Shown here: piece by piece, positions 22,857-33,432 of the stretch | How positions within the stretch are numbered: the first letter of the stretch is position 1 | Layout: the number at the start of each line of letters is the position of its first letter | Source of the DNA: Burkholderia sp. | Lineage (GTDB): Bacteria; Pseudomonadota; Gammaproteobacteria; Burkholderiales; Burkholderiaceae | Length of the DNA: 64,000 nucleotides | Reading direction: 5' to 3' | NCBI GenBank assembly: GCA_040954445.1 | Contig: CP144361.1 | Span: 682,001-746,000, forward strand | Notes under the pieces: model-generated | What the model saw: only the letters and a program-made list of their open reading frames with translations | Database searches by the model: none | What the model was told of the DNA's origin: nothing | Position numbers and translations under genes: made by a program

Positions 22857-24153
22857 GGCGTTGTTGCATAAATCGAGCAGGGGACGCAATGACGACGGGC
22901 ATAATTTCAGGCGATACGAACGGATTGCGGACGAGCGAGGTCCGCCATACGGTTGATGACGCGCCGACGCGAATGGAGACCTCGGTCGCCTGCGAGTCGA
23001 GGTTACGCGCCCAGAGACAGTGGCCGGTGAGAATCTTGAACCGATACATCGCATTCTCGGTAAGCGATCTCCGGTGGTAAAAACTGTCTTGCTTCCATTC
23101 TCGCCGACCGTCACGGGCAATTGTATCAACCGCGCCATTACGTCACGCCGCACCGAGCATATCCGCTGTCCAATGAGCGGCACCTTCGCGTAGCGGAATC
23201 GAAGGAATAACACTGCGTGCAGCAATGGCTGCATCGCATGGCTTGGTGTCGTAGGCACTGTCACCGCCGATGACATCGATTTGTTCTTCGCGTGGAATCT
23301 GGTCAAGTAACTTGGCCAGAGCGTCACCGTCAGCCACATTCTGATTCGTCATTAGCGCGGCATGCACTTGACCCGTATTCGCGTTGAGCTGGAGATGAAC
23401 TTTACACCACGTGCGCCGCTTCGAGTAACCCGTGCTGGCAACCCCTTCCACTCACCTTCGCCATAGACCTTCAGACCAGTGCTGTGGCGTTGTTGCATAA
23501 ATCGAGCGTGAGGACCGCAATGAAACGGATTGCGGACCTCGCTCGTCCGCAATCTGTTCATATCGCCTGAAATTATTGATCCGAAATTCGTGATCAATAT
23601 GCCCGTCGATGCCATTGCATCCTCGCGCTCGATTTATGCAACAACACCGGTGCTGTCGACAACCAGATGGATCAGTTCGTTGTCGAGAAGGATCGGCAGT
23701 TCGACATCAAGCGTTTTTGCACGGCGACAGAGCGTGGTGTAATTCCGCACCGGTAAGCCTCTGGAAGGCCAGATCGCGCAGACTTTGGGTGTGAAACCTT
23801 GCAAGGCGCGCAACTTCAGTCGATAGACCGTCTTCACGCCAAGTAATGCCTGAATCAGCGTATCGCCGTATAGACACGGGCGACCACGTGTGGGTATGGC
23901 GTCGGGTATTCTGGCAAGGACGGCTTCATTTATCCATATCGTCACGTTCTCCCAGTTGATCAGGCCTTCATTATAGGCCGCCCAATTCCTGACACGGTAG
24001 CGTGCCTTCGGCTCACCTTTCTTGTGTATATCCTTGCGTATTTTCTTGGAAAAAATTAGGCAGTTACTCTGGAATCTGACTTGATAGGGATCTGGCTCCG
24101 AGACTGTTGTGCGTAAACATCAATGGATCTCGCTCGATTTATGCAACAACGCC
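22857..24153 (-). mobile_element. IS903-group element interrupted by a two-headed palindrome
   Basis: A full-length minus copy (right end at 22857, left end ...GATTTATGCAACAACGCC at 24153) is split by the 163-bp palindrome at 23486-23648. The transposase carries many further frame breaks. The start region is at about 23940-24040, with MTIWINEAVLARIPDAIPTR readable. Confidence 0.88.
23486..23648. repeat. Two-headed IS palindrome with embedded palindromic repeat B core, 163 bp
   Basis: Right x right derivative. The left arm lacks about 30 bp of subterminal sequence (GCAATG joined to AAACGGATTG). The right arm contains ATTGATCCGAAATTCGTGAT plus CAAT between AATT and ATGCCCG. The same structure recurs in inverse orientation at 50317-50478. 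It is inserted in an IS copy with a near-perfect duplication of the target (CAGTGCTGT before, CGGTGCTGT after). Confidence 0.85.
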
Positions 24154-24615
24154 GATTCCACGCGAAGAACAAATCGATGTCATCGGCGGTGACGGTGCCT
24201 ACGACACCAAGCCATGCCATGCGGCCATTGCTGCACGCAGTGCTATTCCTTCGATTCCGCCACGCGAGATTCCGCCACGCGAGGGTGCCGCTCATTGGCC
24301 AGCGGATATGCCCGGTGCGGCGTGGCGTAATGGCGCGGTTGATGCAATTGCCCGTGACGGTCGTCGAGAATGGAAGCAACACAGTGGCTACCACCGGCGA
24401 TCGCTTGCCGAGAATGCGATGTATCGGTTCAAGACCCTCACCGGCCACTGTCTCTGGGCGCGTCACATCGCCGCGCAGGCGACCGAGGTCGCCGTTCGCG
24501 TCGGCGCGTCATCAACCGCATGGCGGACCTCGCTCGTCCGCAATCCGTTCGTATCGCCTGAATTATGCCCGTCTGATGCCATGGCGTCCTCACGTTCGAT
24601 TTATGCAACAACGCC
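24154..24615 (+). mobile_element. IS903-group right-end fragment
   Basis: Begins within the transposase (IPREEQIDVIGGDGAYDTK) and extends to the right end. It has a 15-bp tandem duplication in the coding part (SIPPREIPPREG) and a frame break near 24505. Confidence 0.88.
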
Positions 24616-25396
24616 AATCGAAGGAATAGCACTGCGTGCAGCAATGGCCGCATGGCATGGCTTGGTGTCGTAGGCACCGTCACCGCCGATGACATCGATT
24701 TGTTCTTCGCGTGGAATCTGGTCGAGCAACTTGGCCAGAGCGTCACCGTCAGCCACATTCTGATTCGTCATTAGCGCGGCATGCACTTGACCTGTATTCG
24801 CGTTGAGCGCGAGATGGACTTTACGCCACGTGCGCCGCTTCGAGTAGCCGTGCTGGCGCACCTTCCATTCACCTTCTCCATAGACCTTCAGACCGGTGCT
24901 GTCGACAACCAGATGGATCGGTTCATTGTCACGAAGGATCGGCAGTTCGACATCAAGCGTTTTTGCCCGGCGACAGAGCGTGGTGTAATTCGGCACCGGC
25001 AAGCTCGGGAAGGCCAAATCGCGCAGACTTTGGGTGAAACCTTGCAGGGCGCGCAAGGTCAGTCGATAGACGGTCTTCACGCCAAGTAATGCCTGAATCA
25101 GCGTATCGCCGTATACACACGGGCGACCACGTGTGGGTATGGCATCGGGCATTCTGGCAAGGACGGCTTCATCTATCCATATTGTTACGTTCCCCCGGCT
25201 GATCAGGCCTTTATTATAGGCTGCCCAATTCCTGACACGGTAGCGTGCCTTCGGCTCACCTTTCTTGTGTATGTCCTTGCGCATTTTCTTGGCAAAAATT
25301 AGGCAGTTACTCTGGAATCTGACTTGATAGGAGGCTGGCCCCGCGACCGTTGCGCGTAAACGTCAACGGATCTCGCTCGATTTATGCAACAACGCC
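24616..25396 (-). mobile_element. IS903-group left-part fragment
   Basis: Carries an intact left end (25396) and an open transposase N-terminal half from 25284 (MRKDIHKKGEPKARYRVRN) through ARSAIPSI, where the neighbouring fragment's right end cuts it. The first two catalytic aspartates (VVDSTG, GGDGAYD) are present and the glutamate is missing. Confidence 0.9.
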
Positions 25397-25670
25397 ACGC
25401 GAATGACATCTTCGGTTGGTCCGGTATCTGATCGTGCAACAGCATACGAATTTGTACTGTCTGCCATTCACTCATGGCTCGGCTTGGGTTCACCGCTCTC
25501 CGCCGCTCGACTTGTCCCGCAATCCAGCCACACCTTCGCTGGTATAGCGCTTGCAAATATGAAAACGCCCGTGCTCGACAAGTTCGTATGCACGGCAATC
25601 TCATTGTCCAGCCGAGCATGCGCAGATGGATCACCTGACGTCACCGCGCTTCACGTACATCACGAGGAAG
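25397..25670 (-). pseudogene. Decayed transposase remnant, IS481-like
   Basis: Minus-strand translation with several stops reads about LVEHGRFHICKRYTSEGVAG then LRDKSSGG, similar to the helix-turn-helix region of IS481/ISL3-like transposases (RYxxEGxAGLxDRSSRP). Stop codons and frame breaks interrupt it. Family assignment is tentative. Confidence 0.4.
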
Positions 25671-25765
25671 CGATCTCATGTCTCGTTCTTCCATCTCCCT
25701 CATATGCGGGTCGATTTGCCAATTACAAAATCACGAATTGCGAATCAATATGCAACCATGCCCAT
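25671..25765. repeat. Palindromic repeat B, partial copy, ending in an IS terminus
   Basis: Contains the conserved centre (CTCATGTCTCGTTCTTCCAT) and one arm (AATCACGAATTGCGAATCAA), followed by TATGCAACCATGCC, a degenerate IS right end. The left arm is missing. It lies just downstream of the yidC 3' end. Confidence 0.65.
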
Positions 25766-25798
25766 GGACACGTACGCATTCGATTTGACTGATCTTGA

Positions 25799-27432
25799 TC
25801 AGCGGACCACCTTCTTCTTACCGAAAGTGCAAGTAATGTAGTACTGCTGCACGATGGACAGTAGGTTATTGACCACGTAGTACAGCACTAGGCCGGCCGG
25901 GAAAAGAAGAACATCACCGAGAATGCGATCGGCATAAACATCATCATCTTGGCTTGGACAGGGTCCGGAGGCGTCGGATTCAGGCGCGTCTGCAAAAACA
26001 TCGAACTGGCCATCAGAACCGGAAGGATGAAGAACGGATCGGGCTGTGACAGATCGTGGACCCAGAGAATCCAGGGGGTGCCGCGCATTTCCACCGAAGC
26101 CAATAGCACCCAGTACAGCGAGATGAACACCGGGATCTGGATCACCACCGGCAGGCAGCCGCCGAATGGGTTAACCTTCTCCGTCTTGTAAAGCTCCATG
26201 AGCGCTGCATTCATTTTCTGTGGATCGCTTTTTAGGCGGTCGCGCAGCGCCTGCATGCGTGGCGTGATTTCCTTCATGCGCGCCATCGACTTGTAGCTAG
26301 CAGCCGATAGCGGGAAGAAAACGGCCTTGATCAGCAGCGTGAGCAGCACGATCGACCAGCCCCAGTTGTCCACGTAACCATAGATCTTCTGCAGCAGCCA
26401 GAATAGCGGTTTAGCGATAATCGTCACCCAGCCATAATCCTTGACTAGGTCGAGGCCCGGGGCGATGCTTTCCAGCACGCGCTCCTCTTCTGGGCCGGCG
26501 AACAGGCGCGCCGAAACATCGACCGCCTGGCCCGGCTCGATAGTCTTTACCTGCTCTTTCACGCCCACGCGGTACAGAGACGGATCAATCTTCTCGACAT
26601 AGATGTCGCGCTTGACGCCCTGCTCTGGAATCCAGGCTGACGCGAAGTAATGTTGGACCATCGCTACCCAGCCGTTGTCCGCCCATCTGACGTATTCCGC
26701 CTTGTTCTTGTCGATGTCGCTGAAGGTGATCTTCTGGAAGTGCTTCTGGTCGGTATAGACGGCTAGCCCGAGGAAGGTGTGCGAAAACAGCTGTGTTTCC
26801 ACCGGCGTGCTGTCGCGCACGGTTTCCATGTAGACGGTCGGCGTGACCCGGGCCATGCCGACGTTGTCGATCTTGGTATCGACGCCGATCACGTAGCTTC
26901 CACGCGTGAAGGTATAGGTCTTCACTACCTTCACGCCGCCCTTTTCCTGCGACTCGAAGGACAGTTTCATGCTGTCCTGGCCGGTCAACAGCCCGCTCGG
27001 ATTCCCCACTGCTGGCGTGTACACGTCATTGTGGTTCGGGAAGTTACCGCCCGCCAAGCCGGTACGCGCCAGGTAGATATGATCCTTGGTGTGGTCGAAC
27101 AGCGTGACGAACAGGTCGGGCTGCTTTCCGTCGTTTTCCTTCTTGAGCATCAGCTTTGCCAGCGTGCCGCCGTGTGTATCAATCTCGCCTTCATAAACGT
27201 CGGTCGAAAACTTAACAAGCTGCGCCTGGGCGGTCAGAGCGGAGGAATCGGGTACCGTGGTCGAGGCAACCGCCGGGGCACCGTTGCTCGAATCGGTAGA
27301 GGAGGCACCGGTGGTCTGCGTGACGTTTGAGACGAACATCGACTGGCGTCCATGAGCACGTTGCCAGTTGTCATACAGCATGACCGTTGACATGAAGAAG
27401 ATCACCCATAAAACGGTGCGTTTGATATCCAT
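25799..27432 (-). pseudogene. yidC: Membrane protein insertase YidC, frameshifted near its C-terminus
   Basis: YidC inserts and folds inner-membrane proteins. From ATG 27432 the protein has the N-terminal helix [18 protein letters not shown], a large periplasmic P1 domain (about residues 65-330) and the conserved membrane core ([60 protein letters not shown]). After [14 protein letters not shown] one base is missing at about 25902 (a T-rich stretch), giving SRPA and a stop at 25888. In the other frame the expected ending [20 protein letters not shown] continues to TGA at 25799-25801. As written the product lacks its last transmembrane helix. It could be a sequencing error, a true lesion or a slippage site. 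Confidence 0.9.
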
Positions 27433-27440
27433 GCGTTGTC

Positions 27441-27708
27441 TCAGAGTCGATGGGACGGCGCTACAGAGTCGTGGCTGGTGCAAAGACCGGAAACGGGCCG
27501 ATGGTACTAGATCGATGCCGCCGGCAGAAAAAGGATGGCAGCGGCACAGGCGTCTCGCGGCAAAGCAGGTGCCGCGCGTGACACCATGACACTGGATTGC
27601 TTCGCGCGCGTAATCCGAACAGGAAGGGTAAAAACGGCAACGCCTTCCGAGGAAAGAACTCACGGCAGCCTTATAGAAACGCAGCAACCCGATTAAAACT
27701 GTTTGCAT
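27441..27708 (-). pseudogene. yidD: YidD membrane-insertion efficiency factor, frameshifted
   Basis: [20 protein letters not shown] starts at 27708 and continues [17 protein letters not shown] and [15 protein letters not shown], the canonical YidD cysteine-rich core. After GGIDLVP (about 27505) the reading frame has no stop and runs straight into yidC. The neighbouring frame reads [18 protein letters not shown] and stops at 27441-27443, 8 bp before the yidC ATG. A one-base indel around 27505 therefore probably removed the native stop and fused yidD in frame to yidC. Confidence 0.8.
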
Positions 27709-27794
27709 AATAGCAGTCGGCAATCTATACACACGCCGTGTGGACGGACATATCCTCCGAATGCATCCGGCCCGTACTACTTTGTAGGGAAAGC

Positions 27795-28205
27795 TCAGTC
27801 CACTACAGGCTTCGAGAGCCCGCGTCGGACAACTTCGCGCCCCGCCTGATCTAGTAGCTCGCAGATTTCGCACGCGCACAATGCGACGAGCGGAACGGAC
27901 GTCGCGCTCGGCATAGTCTTCACGTCAAAGCGCGTATACAGCCGCAGTAACAAGTCCCAGCCGGCGAACTGGGTATAGCGACGGCGAAATGCCTCGCGGG
28001 CGAGACGCTTCACCAGGTTGCGCGTAACCGCGCGCGGCGCATACTTCTTGCCGATCACCAAGCCCAGACGCGCGTCGCCGCCCGTCGGCTTGCCGTAGAT
28101 TACGAAGTGGGCACCGCGCCGCCAAGGCCTCAACCTAAAAATGGATGAGAACTCATGCGTTTTCAGAAGCCGCGCGGTTTTTGGGAAGGTCGCGCCCACC
28201 AGCAA
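27795..28205 (-). CDS. rnpA: Ribonuclease P protein component
   Basis: About 136 residues if started at TTG 28205; a GTG at 28199 is equally possible, and no ATG lies in the right frame near the expected start. RnpA binds the RNase P RNA to process tRNA 5' ends. The family signature is clear: [20 protein letters not shown], then [20 protein letters not shown] with the RNR-like motif ([16 protein letters not shown]). The gene lies between rpmH and yidD in the conserved order. The weak start and an out-of-frame ATG at about 28233 could indicate a small indel at the 5' end. The open frame to 28328 overlaps rpmH and is not genuine. Confidence 0.9.
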   Translation of the reverse strand: MLVGATFPKTARLLKTHEFSSIFRLRPWRRGAHFVIYGKPTGGDARLGLVIGKKYAPRAVTRNLVKRLAREAFRRRYTQFAGWDLLLRLYTRFDVKTMPSATSVPLVALCACEICELLDQAGREVVRRGLSKPVVD

Positions 28206-28269
28206 CGGATCGATACCAGATCCGGCGACTGCATTGCTTGCAACGCTGCGCACTGCGTATCGACCAGCC

Positions 28270-28404
28270 TTAGATGGCCAGGCGCTTTCGACCCTTCGCA
28301 CGACGTGTGTTAATGATCTTGCGACCACCCGCCGTCTTCATGCGGACACGAAAACCGTGGGTACGCTTGCGACGCGTGACGGAAGGTTGGTAGGTGCGTT
28401 TCAT
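28270..28404 (-). CDS. rpmH: 50S ribosomal protein L34
   Basis: 44 residues: [20 protein letters not shown], then [20 protein letters not shown] and RLAI, the complete invariant L34 sequence. It is the first gene of the rpmH-rnpA-yidD-yidC group. Upstream (28405-28595) is an AT-rich stretch that could carry its promoter. The dnaA gene usually found divergently upstream is not in this window; an IS begins at 28596. Confidence 0.96.
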   Translation of the reverse strand: MKRTYQPSVTRRKRTHGFRVRMKTAGGRKIINTRRAKGRKRLAI

Positions 28405-28595
28405 GTGGCTCTCACTTGGATAAGCATATCGGTAATCAGGGACTGCGTGCCCGATTCTTCAAGCCACCGGGCAAACGTAACCCCAAAAAGCGAGGATTTG
28501 TTTTCTCAAAAACTGTCATTTGAACCGTTTTTCTGTAAATGGTCAATCTCTTCGCGTGGATCCTCCAGGGCCTCTGCATGGAGACTTTTATTCGG

Positions 28596-29742
28596 TCGTT
28601 GTTGCATAAAGCGAGTGTGAGGATGCAATAGCATCGACGGGATAATTTCAGGCGATACGAACGGATTGCGGACGAGCGAGCTCCACCCCCATACGGTTGA
28701 TGACGCCGACGCGAATGGAGACCTCGGTCGCCTGCGCATCGATGTGACGCGCCCAGAGACAGTTTCCGGTGAGGGTCTTGAACCGATACATCGCATTCTC
28801 TGCAAGCGATCGCCGGTGGTAGCCACTGTCTTGCTTCCATTCTCGACGACCGGCACTGGCAATTGCATCAACCGTGCCATTACGCCACGCCACACCGGGC
28901 ATATCCGCTGGCCAATGAGCGGCACCTTCGCGTGGCGGAATCGAAGGAAATAGCACTGCGTGCAGCAATGGCCGCATGGCATGGCTTGGTGTCGTAGGCA
29001 CCGTCACCGCCGCTGACATCGATTTGTTCTTCGCGTGGAATCTGGTCGAGCAACTTGGCCAGAGCGTCAGCGTCAGCCACATTCTGATTCGTCATTAGCG
29101 CGGCATGCACTTGACCCGTATGCGCGTTGAGCGCGAGATGGACTTTACGCCACGTGCGCCGCTTCGAGTAGCCGTGCTGGCGCACCTTCCATTCACCTTC
29201 TCCATAGATCTTCAGACCGGTGGTGTCGACAACCCGATGGGTGGTGTCGACAACCCGATGGATCGGTTCATTGTCACGAAGGATCGGCAGTTCGACATCA
29301 AGCGTTTTGCCCGGCGACAGAGCGTGGTGTAATTCGGCACCGGCAAGCTCGGGAAGGCCAGATCGCGCAGACTCTGTGGGTGAAACCTTGCAGGACGCGC
29401 AACGTCCGTCGATAGACTGTCTTCACGCCAAGTAATACCTGAATCAGCGTATCGCCGTATAGACACGGGCGACCACGTGTGGGTATGGCATCGGGTATTC
29501 TGGCAAGGACGGCTTCATCTATCCATATTGTTACGTTCCCCCGGTTGATCAGGCCTTCATTATAGGCCGCCCAATTCCTGACACGGTAGCGTGCCTTCGG
29601 CTCACCTGTCTTGTGTATGTCCTTGCGCATTTTCTTGGAAAAAATTAGGCAGTTACTCTGGAATCTGACTTGATAGGGATCTGGCCCCGAGACTGTTGCA
29701 CGTAAACATCAATGGATCTAGCTCGATTTATGCAACAACGCC
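28596..29742 (-). mobile_element. IS903-group element, full length, transposase a pseudogene
   Basis: Right end at 28596 (GGTCGTTGTTGC variant), left end at 29742. The N-terminal transposase part opens at 29630 (MRKDIHKTGEPKARYRVRN) but breaks near 29380 and 29310. A 21-bp tandem duplication (GGTGGTGTCGACAACCCGAT, about 29219-29260) falls in the first catalytic motif. Extra bases near 28685 and 28948 add more shifts. Confidence 0.9.
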
Positions 29743-29862
29743 TTATTGATCCGAAGTTCGTTATCTTGCAATTGGCAAATCGTCCCTCATGTCTCGTTTT
29801 TCTATGCCCTTCACATAAAAAACGATTTTCCAATTTCAAGATAACGAACTTCGGATCAATAA
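29743..29862. repeat. Palindromic repeat B, complete copy (120 bp)
   Basis: The best-preserved inverted repeat of the family: TTATTGATCCGAAGTTCGTT and AACGAACTTCGGATCAATAA are exact complements. They flank a centre with TCATGTCTCGTTTTTCTATG, which is the complement of the centre seen at 18121. It directly adjoins an IS left end. Confidence 0.88.
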
Positions 29863-29945
29863 GGCTGAGAATAGGGTTGTAAACCGCAACCCTAGATTTG
29901 CTGATTTTTTATTTCAATGAGTTGTGTGTTTCTTGCAACAACGCC
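29863..29945. other. Short hairpin and IS terminal stub
   Basis: GGGTTGTAAACCGCAACCC forms a small hairpin, followed by AT-rich sequence and TTGCAACAACGCC, the last bases of an IS end. The IS end is the breakpoint of the truncated proton-channel gene next to it. Confidence 0.5.
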
Positions 29946-30066
29946 CAAGAATGCGGTAGGAAACACAAGCTCATGACCGACATCGCGAACAGCAGCCATG
30001 CCACACGCCGTGTGTGACGGCATTGCTGCTCGCTATATAGTGGACTACACCTGTTTCCGTCGCCAT
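29946..30066 (-). pseudogene. MotA/TolQ/ExbB proton-channel family, N-terminal remnant
   Basis: The ATG at 30066 (minus) opens MATETGVVHYIASSNAVTHG and the next frame continues VAWLLFAMSVMSLCFLPHSW, the start of an ExbB/TolQ-type protein. A frameshift lies near 30005 and the rest is missing beyond an IS terminus at 29945. It is 23 bp downstream of the dapB stop in the same direction, as I would expect in Burkholderia. Confidence 0.65.
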
Positions 30067-30089
30067 GCGCGTCTCCTGGGAGAGGAGAC

Positions 30090-30887
30090 TCAGCGCAGGC
30101 CAAGCACGTCCTGCATATTGAACAGCCCGGTCGGCTTGTCGGCCAGGAAGCGCACAGCGTGCATCGAACCCTGCGTATACGAGGCACGGTTCGATGACTT
30201 GTGGGTGATCTCGATGCGTTCGCCGATTCCGGCGAACAGCACTGTGTGATCGCCGACGATGTCGCCGCCGCGGATCGCTGTGAAGCCGATCGTCGACGGA
30301 GCGCGCGGGCCGGTCTCGCCGTGGCGGTCGTAGACTGCGCAATCCTCGAGTTTGTAACCCAGCGCGGCGGCTACAGTCTCGCCCATCATCAGTGCAGTGC
30401 CCGAGGGCGCATCAACCTTGTGGCGATGGTGCGCCTCGAGGATCTCGATGTCGTAGCCCCGTGCGAACTGCCGGGCGGCAAATTCGAGCAGCTTCAGTGT
30501 GACATTTACGCCCACGCTCATGTTCGCCGAGAACACGATGCTAATTTGACTGGCTGCCTCGTGCAACTGTGCTTTCTGCGCCTCGCTAAAGCCGGTGGTG
30601 CCGATTACCAGCTTAACGCCGTGACGGCGCGCCGCATCGAGATAACCGATCGTGGTGTCAGGCCGCGTGAAGTCGATCAGGTAGTCAGCCTCGACGAACA
30701 CGCGCTCGGCGTCGTCGCTGATGGCGACGCCGGTCGGCTTTCCGAGGAAGGTGCCCGCGTCCTGGCCGAGATCGGCGGAACACCGGCGACCGAGCGCGCC
30801 GACCAGGGTGGCGTCGACCTCGTTGAGCACCGCTTTGATCAGCATCCGGCCCATACGGCCCGATGCGCCGGAAATAGCAATTTTCAT
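30090..30887 (-). CDS. dapB: 4-hydroxy-tetrahydrodipicolinate reductase
   Basis: 265 residues. DapB reduces HTPA to tetrahydrodipicolinate on the diaminopimelate/lysine pathway (dapE is also in this window). The N-terminal Rossmann motif is [20 protein letters not shown], the catalytic signature [19 protein letters not shown] (His-His and Lys), and the substrate loop ends [12 protein letters not shown]. Length and ends are normal. Start ATG at 30887, with an IS right end about 33 bp upstream that has removed the usual upstream gene and probably the promoter. A truncated exbB-like gene follows. Confidence 0.97.
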   Translation of the reverse strand: MKIAISGASGRMGRMLIKAVLNEVDATLVGALGRRCSADLGQDAGTFLGKPTGVAISDDAERVFVEADYLIDFTRPDTTIGYLDAARRHGVKLVIGTTGFSEAQKAQLHEAASQISIVFSANMSVGVNVTLKLLEFAARQFARGYDIEILEAHHRHKVDAPSGTALMMGETVAAALGYKLEDCAVYDRHGETGPRAPSTIGFTAIRGGDIVGDHTVLFAGIGERIEITHKSSNRASYTQGSMHAVRFLADKPTGLFNMQDVLGLR

Positions 30888-30920
30888 AGTGCAGCGGCTC
30901 CAGTTTTTTTAGGATCTGGT

Positions 30921-32060
30921 GGCGTTGTTGTATAAATCGAGCGTGAGGACGCAATGGCATCGACGGGCATAATTTCAGGCGATACGAATAGATTGCAAAC
31001 GAGCGAGGTCCGCTATGCGGTTGAGTACGCCGACGCGAACGGCGACCTCGGTCGCCTGCGAGTCGATGTGATGCGCCTAGAGACAGTTGCCGGTGAGCGT
31101 CTTGAACCGATGCATCGCATTCTCGGCAAGCGATCGCGGGTGGTAGCCACTTGCCTTTCTTCCATTCTAGACGACCTTCACGGGCAATTACATCAACTGC
31201 GATGTTACGCCACGCTGCACCGGGCATATCCGCTGGCCAATGAGCGTCACCCTCGCGTGGCGGAATCGAAGGAATAGCACTTCGTGCAGCAATGGCCGCA
31301 TGGCATAAGCTTGGTGTTGTGTAGGCACCGTCGCCACCGATGACATCGATCTGTTCGTCGCGCGGAATCTGGTCGAGCAACTTGGCTAGAGCATCACCGT
31401 CAGCCACATTCTGATTCGTCATTAGCGCGGCATGCACTTGACCCATATTCGCGTTGAGCGCGAGCTGGACTTTACGCCACGTGCGCCGCTTCGAGTAGCC
31501 GTGCTGGCACACCTTCTACTCACCTTCGCCATAGACCTTCAGACCGGTGCTGTCGACAACCAGATGGATCGGTTCGTTGTCGAGAAGGATCGGCAGTTCG
31601 ACATCAAGCCTTTTTGCCCGGCGACAGAGCGTGGTGTAATTCGGCACCGGTAAGCTCGGGAAAGCTAGGTCGCGCAGACTTTGGGCGAAACCTTGCAGGG
31701 CGCGCGGCATCAGTTGATAGACGGACTTCACGCCAAGTAAGACCTGAATCAGCGCGTATCGCGCCGTGCAGACGCGGGCGACCACGCTTGGGTATGTGGG
31801 GCCCCCCGTCGGGCATTCTGGCCAGGACGGCTGCATCTATGCATATCGTCACGTTCCTAGGTTAATCAGGCCTGCATTATAAGCCGCCCAGTTCCTGACA
31901 CGGTAGCGTGCCTTCGGCTCACATGTCTTGCGTATATCCTTGTGTATTTTCTTGGCAAAAATTAGGAAACTACTCTGGAATCTGACTTGATAACAAGGGG
32001 CTAGCCCCGACCGTTGTGCGTAAACGTCACTGGCCCGCGCTCGATTTATGCAATAACGCC
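30921..32060 (-). mobile_element. IS903-group element, full length, heavily mutated
   Basis: Right end at 30921, left end CGATTTATGCAATAACGCC at 32060. Of 1,140 bp, the transposase is broken repeatedly: a stop at the end of VYGEGE (31516), a frameshift near 31740-31800 and an insertion giving YTTPSLCH. Internal variants (DGGPHIPKRGRP) are unlike other copies, so this is an old insertion. The flanks ggatctggt and ccgctcaga do not match. Confidence 0.9.
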
Positions 32061-32064
32061 CCGC

Positions 32065-33432
32065 TCAGAGGTGCTTCATCAGCACGAGCGACTTGCGCTG
32101 CCAGTTATAGAGTTTACGGCGGTCCTCGGGCAGGTCGTCGACGGTCGCCTTGACGAAGCCGCGCTTTAGAAACCAGTGTTCTGTTCGGGTGGTGAGCACG
32201 AAAATACGGGTTAGGCCGCGAGCGCGGGCGCGCCGCTCGATACGCTTGAGCAGGCGCTCGCCGTCGCCTGATCCTTGCGCCTCGGGCGCCACAGTCAGGC
32301 AGGCCATCTCGCCGATCTTTTCCTGCGTATACGGATAGAGTGCCGCGCAGCCGAACAGCACGCCATCGTGCTCAATCACCGAAAAGTGGTCGATGTCGCG
32401 TTCGATCTGGTGCCGACCGCGCCGCACCAGGGTGCCGTCACTCTCGAGCGGCTCGATCAGCGTGAGGATGCCGCCAACGTCGTCAGGGGTGGCTTCGCGC
32501 AGGCTTTCTAGATTCTCGTAGGAGATCATGGTGCCTACGCCATCGTGCAGAAACAGTTCGAGCAGCATGCTGCCGTCCAGCGAGTAGGGCAGCAGGTGTG
32601 CCCGCGCCACGCCACCGCAGCAGCCGCGGATCGCGTGCTTCAGGTAGAAGGCTTCGTCGCCCTGCACGTTGCCAGAATCGAGCAGGGCGGCAGCCGCATC
32701 GAGAGACATTTCGCGGATCAGCTCGCTCTCGCCGTGGAGCACGCCCGGCGCTTCAGTCAGGAAGATCAGCTTGTCAGCGCGCAACGCGATCGCGGCGGCC
32801 GTGGCGACATCTTCCATCGAAAGGTTGAAGGCCTCGCCAGTCGGCGAGAAGCCCAGTGGCGAGAGCAGCACCAGCTTACGGCTGGCCAGCGAGTGGCGGA
32901 TCGATTCGGCATCGATCTTGCGCACCACGCCTGTGTGTTGGAAATCAACGCCGTCGAGTATCCCCACCGGGCGCGCCGTGACGAAATTGCCTGACACCAC
33001 ATTGATGTGGGCATGCGCCATTGGTGAATTCGGTAGGCCCTGGCTGATGGCCGCCTCGATGTCCAAGCGCACTTCGCCGGCTGCCTCCTTGGACGACTCG
33101 AGCGCATGCGCATCGGTGATGCGTAGCCCGTGCGAGAACTCCGACTCTACCCCGTGTAGCCTCAGTTGCTCCTCGACCTGCGGTCGAGAACCATGCACCA
33201 GCACGATCTGGATTCCCATCGCCTGCAGCAGGGCGATATCAGCGACCAGCGCGTTGAGCAGCCCCTGCTGTACCACTTCGCCGCCAAAACCGACCACGAA
33301 AGTGCTGTTACGAAACTTGTGAATATAAGGCGCGACGGAACGCATCCAGTCGACGAACTGGGCGTGGCTGATCGCAGTCGTATCGACGGGCGACGACACT
33401 GGAGCGGCGGGGAATTCTGTTTTGGAATTCAT
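32065..33432 (-). CDS. argA: Amino-acid N-acetyltransferase (N-acetylglutamate synthase)
   Basis: 455 residues from MNSKTEFPAAPVSS at 33432. ArgA acetylates glutamate in the first step of arginine synthesis, feeding ArgB. The N-terminal amino-acid-kinase-like domain (FVVGFGGEVVQQGLLNALV, VLVHGSRPQVEEQL) is the arginine-sensing part. The C-terminal GNAT domain (about residues 310-455) shows ACLTVAPEAQGSGDGERLL, with the acetyl-CoA loop in the form Q-G-S-G-D-G, and ends FLKRGFVKATVDDLPEDRRK. The first ATG after the upstream non-family codons is chosen. An IS left end lies 4 bp beyond the stop. Confidence 0.95.
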   Translation of the reverse strand: MNSKTEFPAAPVSSPVDTTAISHAQFVDWMRSVAPYIHKFRNSTFVVGFGGEVVQQGLLNALVADIALLQAMGIQIVLVHGSRPQVEEQLRLHGVESEFSHGLRITDAHALESSKEAAGEVRLDIEAAISQGLPNSPMAHAHINVVSGNFVTARPVGILDGVDFQHTGVVRKIDAESIRHSLASRKLVLLSPLGFSPTGEAFNLSMEDVATAAAIALRADKLIFLTEAPGVLHGESELIREMSLDAAAALLDSGNVQGDEAFYLKHAIRGCCGGVARAHLLPYSLDGSMLLELFLHDGVGTMISYENLESLREATPDDVGGILTLIEPLESDGTLVRRGRHQIERDIDHFSVIEHDGVLFGCAALYPYTQEKIGEMACLTVAPEAQGSGDGERLLKRIERRARARGLTRIFVLTTRTEHWFLKRGFVKATVDDLPEDRRKLYNWQRKSLVLMKHL

